Below are positions 1 to 10,639 of a stretch of 64,000 nt of DNA, in pieces. Numbering within the stretch: position 1 is the stretch's first letter; each line of letters begins with the position of its first letter. The DNA is taken from NCBI GenBank assembly GCA_034509735.1, contig JACGWO010000006.1:11671001-11735000 (forward strand), given 5' to 3'. The notes under the pieces are model-generated. The model had not been told where the DNA came from and searched no databases. It saw nothing but the letters and a program-made list of their open reading frames with translations. The position numbers were made by a program, and so were the translations under genes. This DNA comes from Sesamum alatum. Lineage: Eukaryota > Streptophyta > Magnoliopsida > Lamiales > Pedaliaceae.

Positions 1-741
1 TTCTTAACAACATGACAAATCAAATGAAAACTTAATTAGTAGAGATTTATATCATAAATAACTCTAAACATAGTTGGCATGAGAATTAAAAAATAAAATA
101 AAAATATTAAGACCATACTTGATAAGTCAAACAAATTAATATATGGAAGGAAACTAATATTACAGGGAGAATTAATGATAAGATCTAAAATTTCAATAGA
201 AGTCGAAAGAACAAAAAGATTAAGTATTAATATTTTCGCATGAAATAGTGGTGAATTTCTCATCACAAATATAGAGATGAAAGATAAGTATCATGAAGAA
301 AATTAATTATAAAATCTAAAAGTTTATAAGGGCAAAATCCAAAAAGTAAAACCGACCTTCTTTTTAGAAAATTGAAGATCATAAGTCTAATGAAACATAG
401 AAGAAATTTGAGGGAGCTATTAATTAAGTGAAATTTTTTAAATGAAATTAATCATTTGATTTTTAATAATCATCAGCTGGCATTTATGGAAATTTTAATT
501 TAAAAGCCATTGTAATCATCTGATCACAAACAACTTTCATTGTTAATCATAAATACAAATTTGTACGTAACAAGATATTTATTTTATCTAAGAGTATATT
601 TATATTGATACTAAAAAGACTTATAAAATATTCAAAAAGTTTCTTGAAATGGTTTTCCTAATAACTAAAAATATAATAATTATTATATTGCAAATAATAA
701 AAAAGGAGGGATAGATGGACTTTCTTTTAATAAGAACATAG
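1..741. other. AT-rich intergenic DNA
   Basis: No reading frame, RNA gene or terminal repeat was recognised. The DNA is strongly AT-rich with short poly-A and poly-T runs. It ends at the target-site copy that flanks the Mutator-like element starting at 751. Confidence 0.6.
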
Positions 742-750
742 TTTAAATAT
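742..750. repeat. 9-bp target-site duplication, left copy
   Basis: TTTAAATAT is repeated exactly at 2246-2254 and brackets the MULE. Confidence 0.88.
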
Positions 751-2245
751 GGGTAAACATCATTTTTGGTCCCTCAACTATGCCACTTATCCACTTTTGG
801 TTCCTCGTATTTCCTGCTCGTCAAATTTGATCCCTCAAGTTTAAAGATTTCATCACTTTTGGTCTCTCCGTTAAGTTTTCAGTTAAAACTAATGGAATTC
901 TGGGGAAAAAAATGCAATTATGCTGGAAGAATTTGAACTCGGGTCTTTGGTGTAGCAAAACAATAGCCATACCACTAAATCAAGTCTGATGCTTGATACT
1001 TTAGTCACCCAAAGTCTACTTATCAAAACGTCTGTGATCCCCAAGTTTGCTTCTCGGTTTTGGTGTCTCCCAAATTTTACAACAAGTCTCTAAAATGCTG
1101 TATTAGCCCCAAATAATTCTCAGGAGTTTCTCAATAATTTTCGACAATTCTAAGCAATAATTTCTCAACAATTTCAGAAAAACACTATCTTCCTCACAAA
1201 CAATAATTTTAAAAAACTCAATAATGATTCTCAACAACTGTTATAAATTTCAGCAAAAAAATCTCAAAGTTTTGCAGCAAAAAAATCAAATTTCTGCAAA
1301 AACTTACCATAATTTGGAGTTTGAGGATGTGAACTTTTCTTCCTCACCATGGCTCTCCTCTCCGTTGTCACGGTTGTTGCTGCTCTTGACGACATTGCTG
1401 CTACTTTAGAAAAAACTTCGGATGTTATGGCTGATTTTCTGACTAATACATTGCTGCTTGAGAGAATTGAAATCAACTCTGGGTAAGTAATATGCTAAAA
1501 AGCAGACTTGGTATATTAGTTTGACTATTGTAATGTTGTATGTAAGATCCAAATTCAAATCCTTCTAAGCACAATAAGTTTTTGTTTTTTCTTTCTCAGA
1601 ATTTCGTTAGTTTTAACAAAAAAATTTAATGGAGGGACCAAAAGCGATGAAATCTGTAAACTTGAGGGACCAAATTTGATGAGCAGAAAATATGAAGGAC
1701 CAAAAGTGGATAAGTGGCATAGATGAGGGACAAAAAATGATAGCGTTGTTTGGTTTCATTTTCAACTTGTCTCTGAGACAGTTAGAAAATAAAACCAAAT
1801 ATAACATCATCCAAAACACCTTTACTAGGTGTTTTGGCCCGTTCTCCCATGTATACATTCATTTACTTACAAATAAACAAATATTATTATATACATATAT
1901 ACATTGATAAAAATATATAAAAGAGACATGATTTGACAATGAACAATATTTATTGTCTCCTAATATACAACACAATACATAAAAAAATTTTCAAATATTA
2001 CTATATACATATATACATATATAAAAATATATAAAAGAGACATGATTTAATAATGAACAGTGTTTAAGTCTTCAAATATACAACACAATACATACAATAT
2101 ATTTTTTACACTATTTAAAATTAACTTCAAAAATAAATTCAAACATACACCATATCTCTAACATATACTTATTTATCTTTATTTTTCTCTCTCTATCTCC
2201 ACAAAACATTTCAAAAATGAAACCAAACACCTTGGATGTTTACCC
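751..2245. mobile_element. Non-autonomous Mutator-like (MULE) element
   Basis: The left end reads GGGTAAACATCATTTTTGG and the right end is its inverted counterpart, finishing GATGTTTACCC. The long inverted repeats (roughly 751-900 and 1605-1741 plus 2235-2245) share the recognisable 'ccctcaa/ttgaggg ... ccacttttggt' pattern. A perfect 9-bp direct repeat, TTTAAATAT, flanks the element (742-750 and 2246-2254), which is the size expected for Mutator-type insertion. The right inverted repeat is broken by a second insertion at 1742-2234. No transposase is visible between the ends, so mobility would depend on an element elsewhere. The short frames at 1224-1476 lie in its low-complexity interior and are not convincing genes. 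Confidence 0.88.
1742..2234. mobile_element. MITE-like insertion nested in the MULE's right end
   Basis: The segment begins AGCGTTGTTTGGTTTCATTTT and ends with the inverted form AAAATGAAACCAAACACCTTG, giving imperfect terminal inverted repeats of about 20 bp. It splits the MULE terminus between ...AAAAAATGAT and GATGTTTACCC. The triplet GAT is duplicated on both sides (1739-1741 and 2235-2237). A 3-bp duplication and a GTTTGGTTT-rich end resemble PIF/Harbinger (Tourist-like) or CACTA insertions, although TTA is the commoner Harbinger target. The interior is AT-rich and contains an internal near-duplication (around 1876-1935 and 2000-2055). No transposase is present. Confidence 0.8.
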
Positions 2246-2254
2246 TTTAAATAT

Positions 2255-4830
2255 AATACCAAGTGTCATTTCTGTGTTCTTGATTCTTCTATTAATATTG
2301 TCAATGTGTTTTCCTTCTACCGTAACATTTTGAGTACATTAGATTTTCAAATAAAGCCAATTCATATGAAACTAGCGTTCAAGAGCTTTTTAACCATAGG
2401 TGACAGATATATAAAGTACTTCCTATGAAATAATTATAATTGTATAAAATTAATTTTTTTTATAAATATGAAGTGATACTTTTATAGTTTTTTACACTAG
2501 TTAATTAGTGTACATCAATTATGATTCTAAAGTATAAATTAAGATTAATCTATAGGAAAAATATAGAAAAGGTATAAAATCTTAACTCTAGATAACTTTG
2601 TTACAAAATCAAAATGAATTGACGATTTAATAAATAACTATTAAATTATAACATTATTTGGATATACACCTTTTCAATTCCATTTGACCAATCAATTGTT
2701 CATGATATATTTATTTACTTGACTAATTCTATAATTATTGTAATATAACCTTAAATTTGTAATAGTACATATTTATATTAATCAGCCTGATAGAGTAAAT
2801 AATTTTGAAACTATTTTTTTTAATTTTAGTTTTTAAATATTCAGATTTAGAATAGAAAAGTAAGAAAGGTGTTTATTGTATACTATTATATTTTCTTTTC
2901 ATATTTTATTTTTATTAGGCTAATCAAATAATATAAGGTCTGAAAAATATGTAAAAGATAAACAATAGGAAAAGAAAGCCAAAATAATTAATAATTTGTT
3001 GTTGATTCTTTCTAATAAGGGTACATAATAAACTTTTCTTCTGGTATATTTGTAATTTGATTTTATCATGTTTCTTTATTAAAATTATCAAAGACAGATA
3101 GATTTTTTCCAAATTATTATGTAATACTTATTTTCTTATTCTCATGTTGGTTAATTAGAGGAATGTACTATAGTTTAATCTATAACTATGTTTTGAATAT
3201 ATCTCACAAAATATAAAACACTAACATAAGAATTAAAGATGGAATTTAAAGGATGCATATCCATGGAAAATAAATATAAAAAAACCTTGATCTAATATAC
3301 AAAATTAAGGTTAGAAACTTAAATTTAAAGTCATCGTATTTAACTATACATTGTAAGTTTTCTTATTAAGATAAAAACTTGAGGGTTCTGATTAATGGTA
3401 TTTTATTTATACATTTTTCCTGTAATATTATTTTTGTTATATATTTTAATGTTGTGGTAGCCTTGATAAAGAAAATTATTCAACTTACATAAATTTAGTT
3501 TTGATTGACTATGAATATTAGGTAATTAAGAAATTTAATACTATTATTAATAGTTGAAAAAATTGCATATATCAAATTTGAGCATATGAAATTACTTGAC
3601 TTGGTCTTATGTGATGCGTTGAAAATGCTATGTACACGATATATAGATATCGATCAAAAGAAAGTTTAAACTTAATTTAATAGTAATTTTTAACGATTTT
3701 TACATCTTTATAATTTGACCTTTAAATAAAACTCCTTGATCTAATTATCATTTATGCATTTTATAATTAATATGGTACAAACTTAAAACATTGGATAATG
3801 ATATTAACAAAATAAAAATTTAAAATAAACTTGTCATGTTTTACGTTTATTATATTTTTTGTAATATCTATTATAACATTAACACAGAATATAAACTATT
3901 AAGTTGTTTCCACTAATATGTTTAATTAGTATTCTAACAGGTGTTAAACACATATAAAGTTAAATGGTATGGTAGAACACTAATGGAGATTGAGACAAAT
4001 TAAGTTAGACTAAATTATATATATATATATATATTATATGTGTTATATATCTTTCATTGAATAAAATTTGAGTTTTAACAGATTAGATTATATATGTGTT
4101 ATATATCTTTAATTGAATAAAATTTTATTTTAAAATAAAGTATCATAAAGCATATGGGTAAACTTAATGTTTTCAGTTTATAAATTTGTTTTTTTTTTTT
4201 CCTAATGACTAAACTAATCTTAATAAAATTACAAAATAGATACAATTTTACAAGGCCATAAATTAACAATGTCAAGGAGTCCTAATAAATAGTGTAATTA
4301 GACCAATAATTGGACTCTTAAATATTTAATAAATGAATTATATAGATCTAGTCAAATTGAAGTAAAAAATTAGTAAAAAAAAAGGGACAAAATTTATTCT
4401 TATTTATTTCAATGTCAATTACTTAAATAGATCAAAATTGAGAGAATATTAGTGTTTTAAACTTTAGTTTAATAAATTATTAAATTAACTTCAAATATGT
4501 AAACTGTAATATGAACTTAGCCACTGAAAGAGAAATATTGGCCCAAAAAAAGATGGTAAGTTTTATAGAAAAATGTATAATGTTGTGAAAATAATCAGTT
4601 TAGTAACACGAAAACAAACAAAAGTCAAGAGATATACCTATTCATTAATGACATTTCATAAAAGAAAATTTAATAAATTGCTATTATTTATATACCATAT
4701 AATAGTTATTATATTATTACTTATATAAGTAATTATTATTAATCATATTTTTTAAAACAATTCAAAATTTGTAAAATATTATAATTTTTATGACTATTTT
4801 TAAAAAAAAATTAAAACAAATATTAATTAT
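2255..4830. other. AT-rich DNA without recognisable genes
   Basis: No credible reading frame was seen. The stretch has (TA)n at about 4018-4034 and many short A/T runs. At least the right part should belong to the Helitron whose 3' end lies at 4859, but I could not place that Helitron's 5' end. Confidence 0.5.
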
Positions 4831-4859
4831 CCACGCGCAACAGGCGTGGACCTTGCTAG
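4831..4859 (+). mobile_element. 3' terminus of a Helitron (5' end not located)
   Basis: A GC-rich stem CCACGC / GCGTGG (4831-4836, 4844-4849, loop GCAACAG) stands out in very AT-rich DNA. It is followed by ten bases ending in CTAG at 4856-4859, with T next. A short hairpin about 10 nt before a CTRR end followed by T is the standard Helitron 3' signature. No RepHel coding lies upstream in the window, so this copy is probably non-autonomous. Its 5' TC end was not identified. Confidence 0.72.
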
Positions 4860-5058
4860 TTCCTTCAAATGTACAAATATATAATTAGTCTTTATACACT
4901 TTATGAGTTTGCCAACACAAAATTAGTGAAAAACGCTATAGTAAGTAGAGCACTACAATTATGACTAGAGCCATGAGAGACAACAAGTATCTGGCCGAGG
5001 CACCTGATTTAAGCTATCTTTATAAACATAGTTTAAATATGTTTTTCCCTGCGTGATA

Positions 5059-5348
5059 CTTTTTTTTTTTTTTTTTTTTTTTTTATAATGAGCGATGACT
5101 ATTAATTTGAACGTACAACAATGTTTTTAAAGCGACTAATTGATATTACAATATTCAGTACACAGTATAGCAACATCTATTTAGTCCATGGTATAGTAAT
5201 ATATATCCACATCTACCAACACCAATCAAAGCAACAATATAATCGTCCTATAGAGTTGTTTAAACAACTCCCTACATTCATAGTACTCGAATCCACGATC
5301 TCTTGATTGTGGAACTTCAACCTCAATACTTGAACAAGGGATCATAGG
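5059..5348 (-). mobile_element. tRNA-type SINE with poly-A tail and target duplication
   Basis: On the minus strand the unit runs from 5348 to a 26-base A tail (seen as T at 5060-5085). It is bracketed by a perfect 14-bp direct repeat, TTCCCTGCGTGATA, at 5045-5058 and 5349-5362. Near its 5' end the minus strand contains GTGGATTCGAGTAC, close to the pol III B-box consensus, as expected for a tRNA-derived SINE head. The frame at 5121-5306 on the other strand is a chance frame inside it. The exact tails and long duplication suggest a fairly recent insertion. Confidence 0.85.
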
Positions 5349-5552
5349 TTCCCTGCGTGATAATTACCAATACCTCTAGCCATTTCTCAAATTTATCCAA
5401 TTGCGACTACCCAAAATTACTCACGTTACACCACAATAAGATCTACAAAGTTCAACACTTGTACAACTTAATACTAAACAATAATCATCATAAACCAAAT
5501 GAATTGAAACCATTCATCCAGCACTAACTGAAAATCATGGTTTCAAGTAGAA

Positions 5553-5667
5553 TGTAGGAAATGACTATCAAAATCTTTGAATTAGTCTACTCAAATCAGA
5601 AGAGTCCAATATTTGACTTGGCCATTGTGTTTTTATCATAATATTTCTCAACCAACCTAGCTTATTT
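5553..5667 (+). repeat. 5' LTR of the copia-like element, upstream piece (115 bp)
   Basis: It matches 20423-20537 of the 3' LTR from TGTA...AACTATC through ...CTTATTT, with a few substitutions. It stops where the Helitron's TCTATC end begins. Confidence 0.9.
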
Positions 5668-5774
5668 TCTATCTATCCTTAAAAGCATGAATAGAGTTTT
5701 GATTTCTTTCTTTTTTGGGTTTTCCTAAAATACCCTTATTAGTTTATTATTATTTTATTATAATTTTGTAATGA

Positions 5775-5784
5775 TATAAATATA
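5775..5784 (+). promoter_or_regulatory. TATA-like box near the Helitron 5' end
   Basis: TATAAATATA lies about 107 bp inside the Helitron and is followed by CT-rich, leader-like sequence. It could drive the RepHel transcript. This rests on position and motif only. Confidence 0.35.
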
Positions 5785-6140
5785 GGCTCTTCAGTTTTCT
5801 GTCAAAGGCTGTTCAGTTTTCTTCTGGCAAAAGGGTGTTACATTTTCTTCTTCCTTTTCTGCCTTCTCCTGCAATTGTAATCTGAATACCAAATATCTTC
5901 CTCGGCTTGATTCCCATTGCTGCTACTGGTGTGTGTTTTATTTATTTTTCTTTGTGCACGTTTTCATCTGCGACTGCTCATTATTGAATTTCCATTATGA
6001 CAAAAGCTCTTCTTGCCTGTTCCTCGCTTCTTGAGAAACCCAAAAAAAAGAAATATTACAGCATATCATGTTAGTGGAAACAGAAGTTTTTGATTTTAAT
6101 CATGATGCTTTTGACTTGTATGATAATCAACCAAACCTTT

Positions 6141-6381
6141 CAAAGCCTCAATAATATGGCTTTTTTGTTTAATTTGCTTCAAGGCTGCAGTTTATATTGT
6201 TCAGGAGTTTGACTTAAAAGTCGGATATTATCATTGTTACATTTTCTATAGTTTCTGATCAAAGCCTCAATAATATGGCTTTTTTGTTTAATAATCTGCT
6301 TCAAGGCTGCAGTTTATATTGTTCAGGAGTTTGACTTAACAGTCGGATATTATCATTGTTACATTTTCTATAGTTTTTGAT
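6141..6381 (+). repeat. 119-bp tandem duplication in the Helitron leader
   Basis: The unit starting CAAAGCCTCAATAATATGGC at 6141 is repeated at 6260 almost base for base, through ...CATTTTCTATAGTTT. It contains no gene I recognise. The high identity suggests duplication after the Helitron formed. Confidence 0.85.
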
Positions 6382-6420
6382 AACTGCATGCCAAAAAAAT
6401 TGAGCAGGAAACGGCCTAAC

Positions 6421-6564
6421 ATGAGGAATGGCTTCAAACAATCTGTGGCATCTCCGATCTGTGACAAACTTGTTTTCAATTTGGTGATTAGCATTATCTT
6501 GATGGCCCTTTATATCTTTTTCATATTCACAGAAGTTTTAGCAAAGACTAACAGCCTCCATTAG
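6421..6564 (+). CDS. 47-codon ORF with one membrane segment, possible captured gene fragment
   Basis: An ATG-initiated frame at 6421 encodes 47 residues beginning MRNGFKQSV. Residues about 17-41 form one uninterrupted hydrophobic stretch (LVFNLVISII...), preceded by charged residues, followed by a short tail and a TAG stop. The layout resembles the N-terminus of a type II membrane protein such as a Golgi glycosyltransferase, but I do not recognise a specific family. It sits in the Helitron 5' region ahead of the RepHel exons, where captured host exons are often found. It may equally be a chance frame in a leader intron. No ribosome-context or splice evidence decides this. Confidence 0.3.
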   Translation: MRNGFKQSVASPICDKLVFNLVISIILMALYIFFIFTEVLAKTNSLH

Positions 6565-7825
6565 TGCATGCTCTTTTAGCCGTTTGGCCGAATCTTTATG
6601 TATGAATCCAGTCATATACTCTTTAACAATCTATATGTATAAGGTAGGGTGGCTGATAAAATGTTCTGTCAAATTACGGCTAAATCTGAAAGACAACTGG
6701 TTTTGTTACTAGGTCCATTTAATGACTCCAGAATTCTAAGTTTAACAGCGTTTCTCCTAGCGTGATATTGAAATCATGTTGTTGGATGGTCCATATGTTG
6801 GCTTTATGCATCGACTATACTTTTGTCTAAATTGGGAGAGTGACCTTCCTCTGCAGTTTCAAGTGTCACATACCAAAAATCTATTGGTTAAGCATAGTCA
6901 AAGGAATAATTTTCTCAAACAAAAATATTTTGCATGAGCAAGAATTTTAAATGTCTGATGTGTCTCTTGACTGGTTCCTAATTGTGTCCCCCCTCAAGTT
7001 GTTGGTAGCATCTTATATTACTAGAATAAAAATGCACTATAGTTGGCCACTCTGATTTCCCTTCTGGGAATCTCCTTTTGTTTATGCTTTATTCTTCTGT
7101 GAAGCCCTCTAAGATGCAGGCTTGTATAGATCAGGCATTTTTCTAAAAATTTTTAGTATATTTGAATAAGTACTGTAGAAGTTTATTAGGACATGATCTG
7201 CTTATTGACCTTTAGTTTTCCTTGCTGGTTATGTGTTAGGTGGGAGACTTTGCTAGCATCAAAGTCCAGTCAGTAAATGGAATTCATTGTATTCTGAATT
7301 TAATTTCTATGCCGTATGTCATTAAATTAAAACTCAAGAAAGTAGTAAAATAACTGTCATTTCTCTGTAGTATACTATTGTCTGGTGTCTTGGGTTGTCT
7401 GCTGTTGGGATAAACAAGGAAATTCTCTTCTCACCATTGTTGTCTGCGGGACAAAGAAGACTTTTTGGGTCAAGTTGTCTGCTGGTGTTTTAAAGGTATC
7501 TCACTATATGTGAATTTGAGATGTGATTGTATTATATTCACCTTTTCATTCTTCAGCAATGTTTTCAATATTTTCATTCCACTAATGTTATTTCATTATA
7601 GTATGATCTTAACCATTAACAATAAAAGATGGGATCTATCCGTTTTGCTCGCACAGGTGCAAAGCAACTCTGCCTTATTTCAGGCTATTTTCTTGTTTTG
7701 AAACTAGAAATGGGTACGTCAAATTCATGTGAAGTTGTAAAATTTCTGTAGTTATATTTGTGTATTATGATATCTTGAATATGTGCAATTTAAACTTCTT
7801 CTTTTTCTTCAATGCTCTTTATTAG

Positions 7826-8992
7826 ATGTATTACGGCAGAGAAATCTTGATAGGATGAAAAGAAAATATGCCAGTCTAACTACTACGGAAAGAAATGAGT
7901 ATATAGATAAAGTTAAAGAAAAGAAGAAATTGAGGAACACAACTACAAGAAAGTATATTTCGCGTACTTCCTACCTTCTAAAAGCCCAAATGATGGCTTG
8001 TGAATCAAAAGGTAAAGTATTTGGGTGGAAAGTTTTGTATTAACTAATATTGAGAAATCTTTGTTTCCAATGATAATTCAATAAATTATCCATTCTTTGT
8101 TTTAGGATCAATAATGTATAAAGCGGTTTGCTCTGATGCACATGAGTTGCAAAAAATGCCAAATTGCATTTATTGTGATGCTGTAAGGTTTGAGTACGAG
8201 CCTCCTACTTTTTGTTGTGATACTGGAAGAGTCAAGCTTGTGCATGTCAAAGTTCCAGATGCATTGTTTGAGTTCTTCACTTCTAAATCAGAAGAGGCTG
8301 TCTCATTCAGGAAAAATATACGACTTTTCAATTGTATATTTTCTTTCACTTCATTAGGTGTGAAATTAGAAAAAGACCTTGCATCTGCAAGGCAAGGGGT
8401 TTATACTTTTCGAGCTCAGGGAATGGTTTACCATGATCTTCCTGCATTATTGCCTGATGAGAAGGGTCCTAATCCTTTTTAATTATATTTTGTTGAGACT
8501 GAAAATAAGGTTGAAAATAGGATGAAGATACTAGAAAATTCAAGTATGTCTAAAGTCACTGTGCAAAACCTCTTAAAAGTCCTTGAAGTTAATCCCTATG
8601 CCAAAATATTTTGAAGATTAAAGGACTATCCTTCGATGGAAGATATTCAGCTGGTAATCTCTAAAGATGTGAAATTAGACCAGCGTGTTTATAATTCCCC
8701 CACATCTGATCAAGTTGCAGCAATTTGGGTAGAAGGAAATAATGTTGATATACCTTTTGAACGTGACATTGTACTCCATTCGCATTCAGGACATACATAG
8801 AATAAAATATTATTACGGATGCTATGACCCATTGCAATATCCAATTCTTTTTCCAAGGGGTGACACAGGGTGGCATCAAAATATCCAAAAACTTCCCACA
8901 AAAATATTCGAAAAGGCAACCAATGTTAGCCATTGTAGTAGGGTAACCTCACCACATGAATGTAATTTTCAAGAAGAAAGAGGTATATTGTT
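7826..8992 (+). pseudogene. Helitron RepHel N-terminal exons, decayed
   Basis: Two exons can be joined: 7826-8011 (after ...TTATTAG, before GTAAAG) and 8106-8992 (after ...GTTTTAG, before GTATAT), with codon phase preserved across the junction. Exon 1 is basic (NLDRMKRKYASL...). Exon 2 has the conserved plant Helitron-helicase N-terminal block: a C-x2-C pair (CIYCDAVRFEYEPP), CC just after, then SFTSLGVKLEKDLASARQGVYTFRA. In-frame stops are at 8480-8482 and 8612-8614, then a frameshift near 8792-8797. Past it the conserved IKYYYGCYDPLQYPILFPRG continues in another frame. The family protein would start DNA nicking and unwinding in the nucleus; this copy is broken. The rest of the protein lies at 14076-16328. 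Confidence 0.85.
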
Positions 8993-9099
8993 ACAACAAA
9001 CTATATTCTTTCTATGTTTTGTATTTTTGCTGTTCTTTTACTATTAAAATGTGCAAAAATAAAACCTTACATCTTTATATATTATCTATTGTTTTTCAG

Positions 9100-9933
9100 A
9101 GAATATTCAGAATTCTGGTGTCCCTTCTTTACAAACTAACTATAAAGGTGGTCATGAGGATATTGAAGAGCAAGAAGGTAAGTATTTAATTATTCAATTG
9201 AAAATATCGTGAGTTCCTATATCCTTTTTAAAATAAAAATTTACAATGAATAATTCAACTTGTTCTGATTCTTCTTTGATTCATAACATAAATTTTGTGC
9301 TTAAATAAAAATATAAATTGTTGAATATGCTCATTTCCAATATAGATTCTTCTTCTTTTTTCGCAATTCTTATAAATTTTAAGATAAAACAGATGCTTTC
9401 AAATTTTATAAACCGACTGGATGTCATTTCTTTTTAATTAATTGTTCTATAATTTTGTTCATGTTATTAAAGATCATACCCCATTGCATTTTGTTTTACA
9501 TGTGTAAGTTGCTTTCCATTAAAAACGAAAAATATAAGCTTTGTTTCAGTTTGTATATTACTTATCCGAGAAATAATGTTTTAGGGAATAATTCACCTAA
9601 TCTTGATGCTTATATCCCACAAACTTTTTCGTGTATTGGTACTCTCTCGCCAGATCAAAGATGGTATGCACTTATTAAAATTAGTAAGTCAATATTAAAT
9701 TCACCATTAAATGCAAATGGGAATTGTTGACACTTTTCCTTGTACAACGTGAATTATTGTTTTATCTGATTGAATGGTAATTTTTATTTATTTTTACAAG
9801 AACCTCATATAGTTTGATAGTTGTTATTATGTAGAAGGGGATGTTTAGTTGACTATAGTTTTTTCGCCTTCAAATTGAATATGATTTGCCATTTATTTGG
9901 TTTTGAATATACTTGTATTCTCCTTTTAATTAT

Positions 9934-9972
<39 letters not shown>

Positions 9973-10554
9973 AAATTTCCGTTGGCAATAAATTAAATGA
10001 TTCAGAAAGACTTCATTAATTGACACCAATTTAGGTGAATCTATCATACAATGAATTAATTCAAGCAGTTTGGGTATGTTTATGTCATTTGTATTTTTCT
10101 TCTTAAACTAATACTTAGTTCCACCAGTAAAGTATCGTAATTATTTTGCAGTCTTATTTTTCTTTTGTTCCATTCTCTTTTTTCTTTTTATTTTTTTGCC
10201 AGATTTACAATGCCCAAACCAATAAAGATATTGGGGTAATGTAAATTCACCCATAAAGATATTGATTATTATGAATAACAAACACTGAATTAGTAATAAA
10301 GTTGAATTTTTATGAATTTGTTTTTTAGTACATGTATTCAATTGCTTATATTTCTTTGTTCCTACAAAATATTTACAAGAAATAATAAACTACATTACTA
10401 GCTATTATATATGAAATATATCATCAAATATTTACTTTAGTTCTAAATTATTTACTGCATTTTTTATTGTCAGTTGATAACACACACCGTCAACAAATTC
10501 CTCCCACAACGACATTCTCTTTTGCAAATGATGTTCTTTCGAAAGAGCAGAAAG
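9100..10554 (+). pseudogene. Probable small spacer exons of the Helitron RepHel gene
   Basis: Between the N-terminal exons and the Rep exon are three short open segments with good splice borders: 9100-9177 (TTTTTCAG before, GTAAGT after), 9585-9663 (TTTTAG before, GTATGC after) and 10474-10554 (TTGTCAG before, GTATGC after). Each opens an Asn-, Ser- and Pro-rich peptide of about 26 residues, e.g. NNSPNLDAYIPQ. The corresponding part of plant Helitron proteins is variable in sequence and length, so similarity cannot confirm them. They are placed by order, splice borders and open frames only. Confidence 0.4.
9933..9972. repeat. (CA)n-(TA)n microsatellite
   Basis: About nine CA units run directly into about ten TA units inside the Helitron. 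No function is inferred. Confidence 0.95.
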
Positions 10555-10639
10555 GTATGCACTAATGCAATTTAGAAGATTTGCAGTCCATATTTGATAT
10601 TTTATATGTATTAGTTATCAATATTTATTTAGGCTTTAT

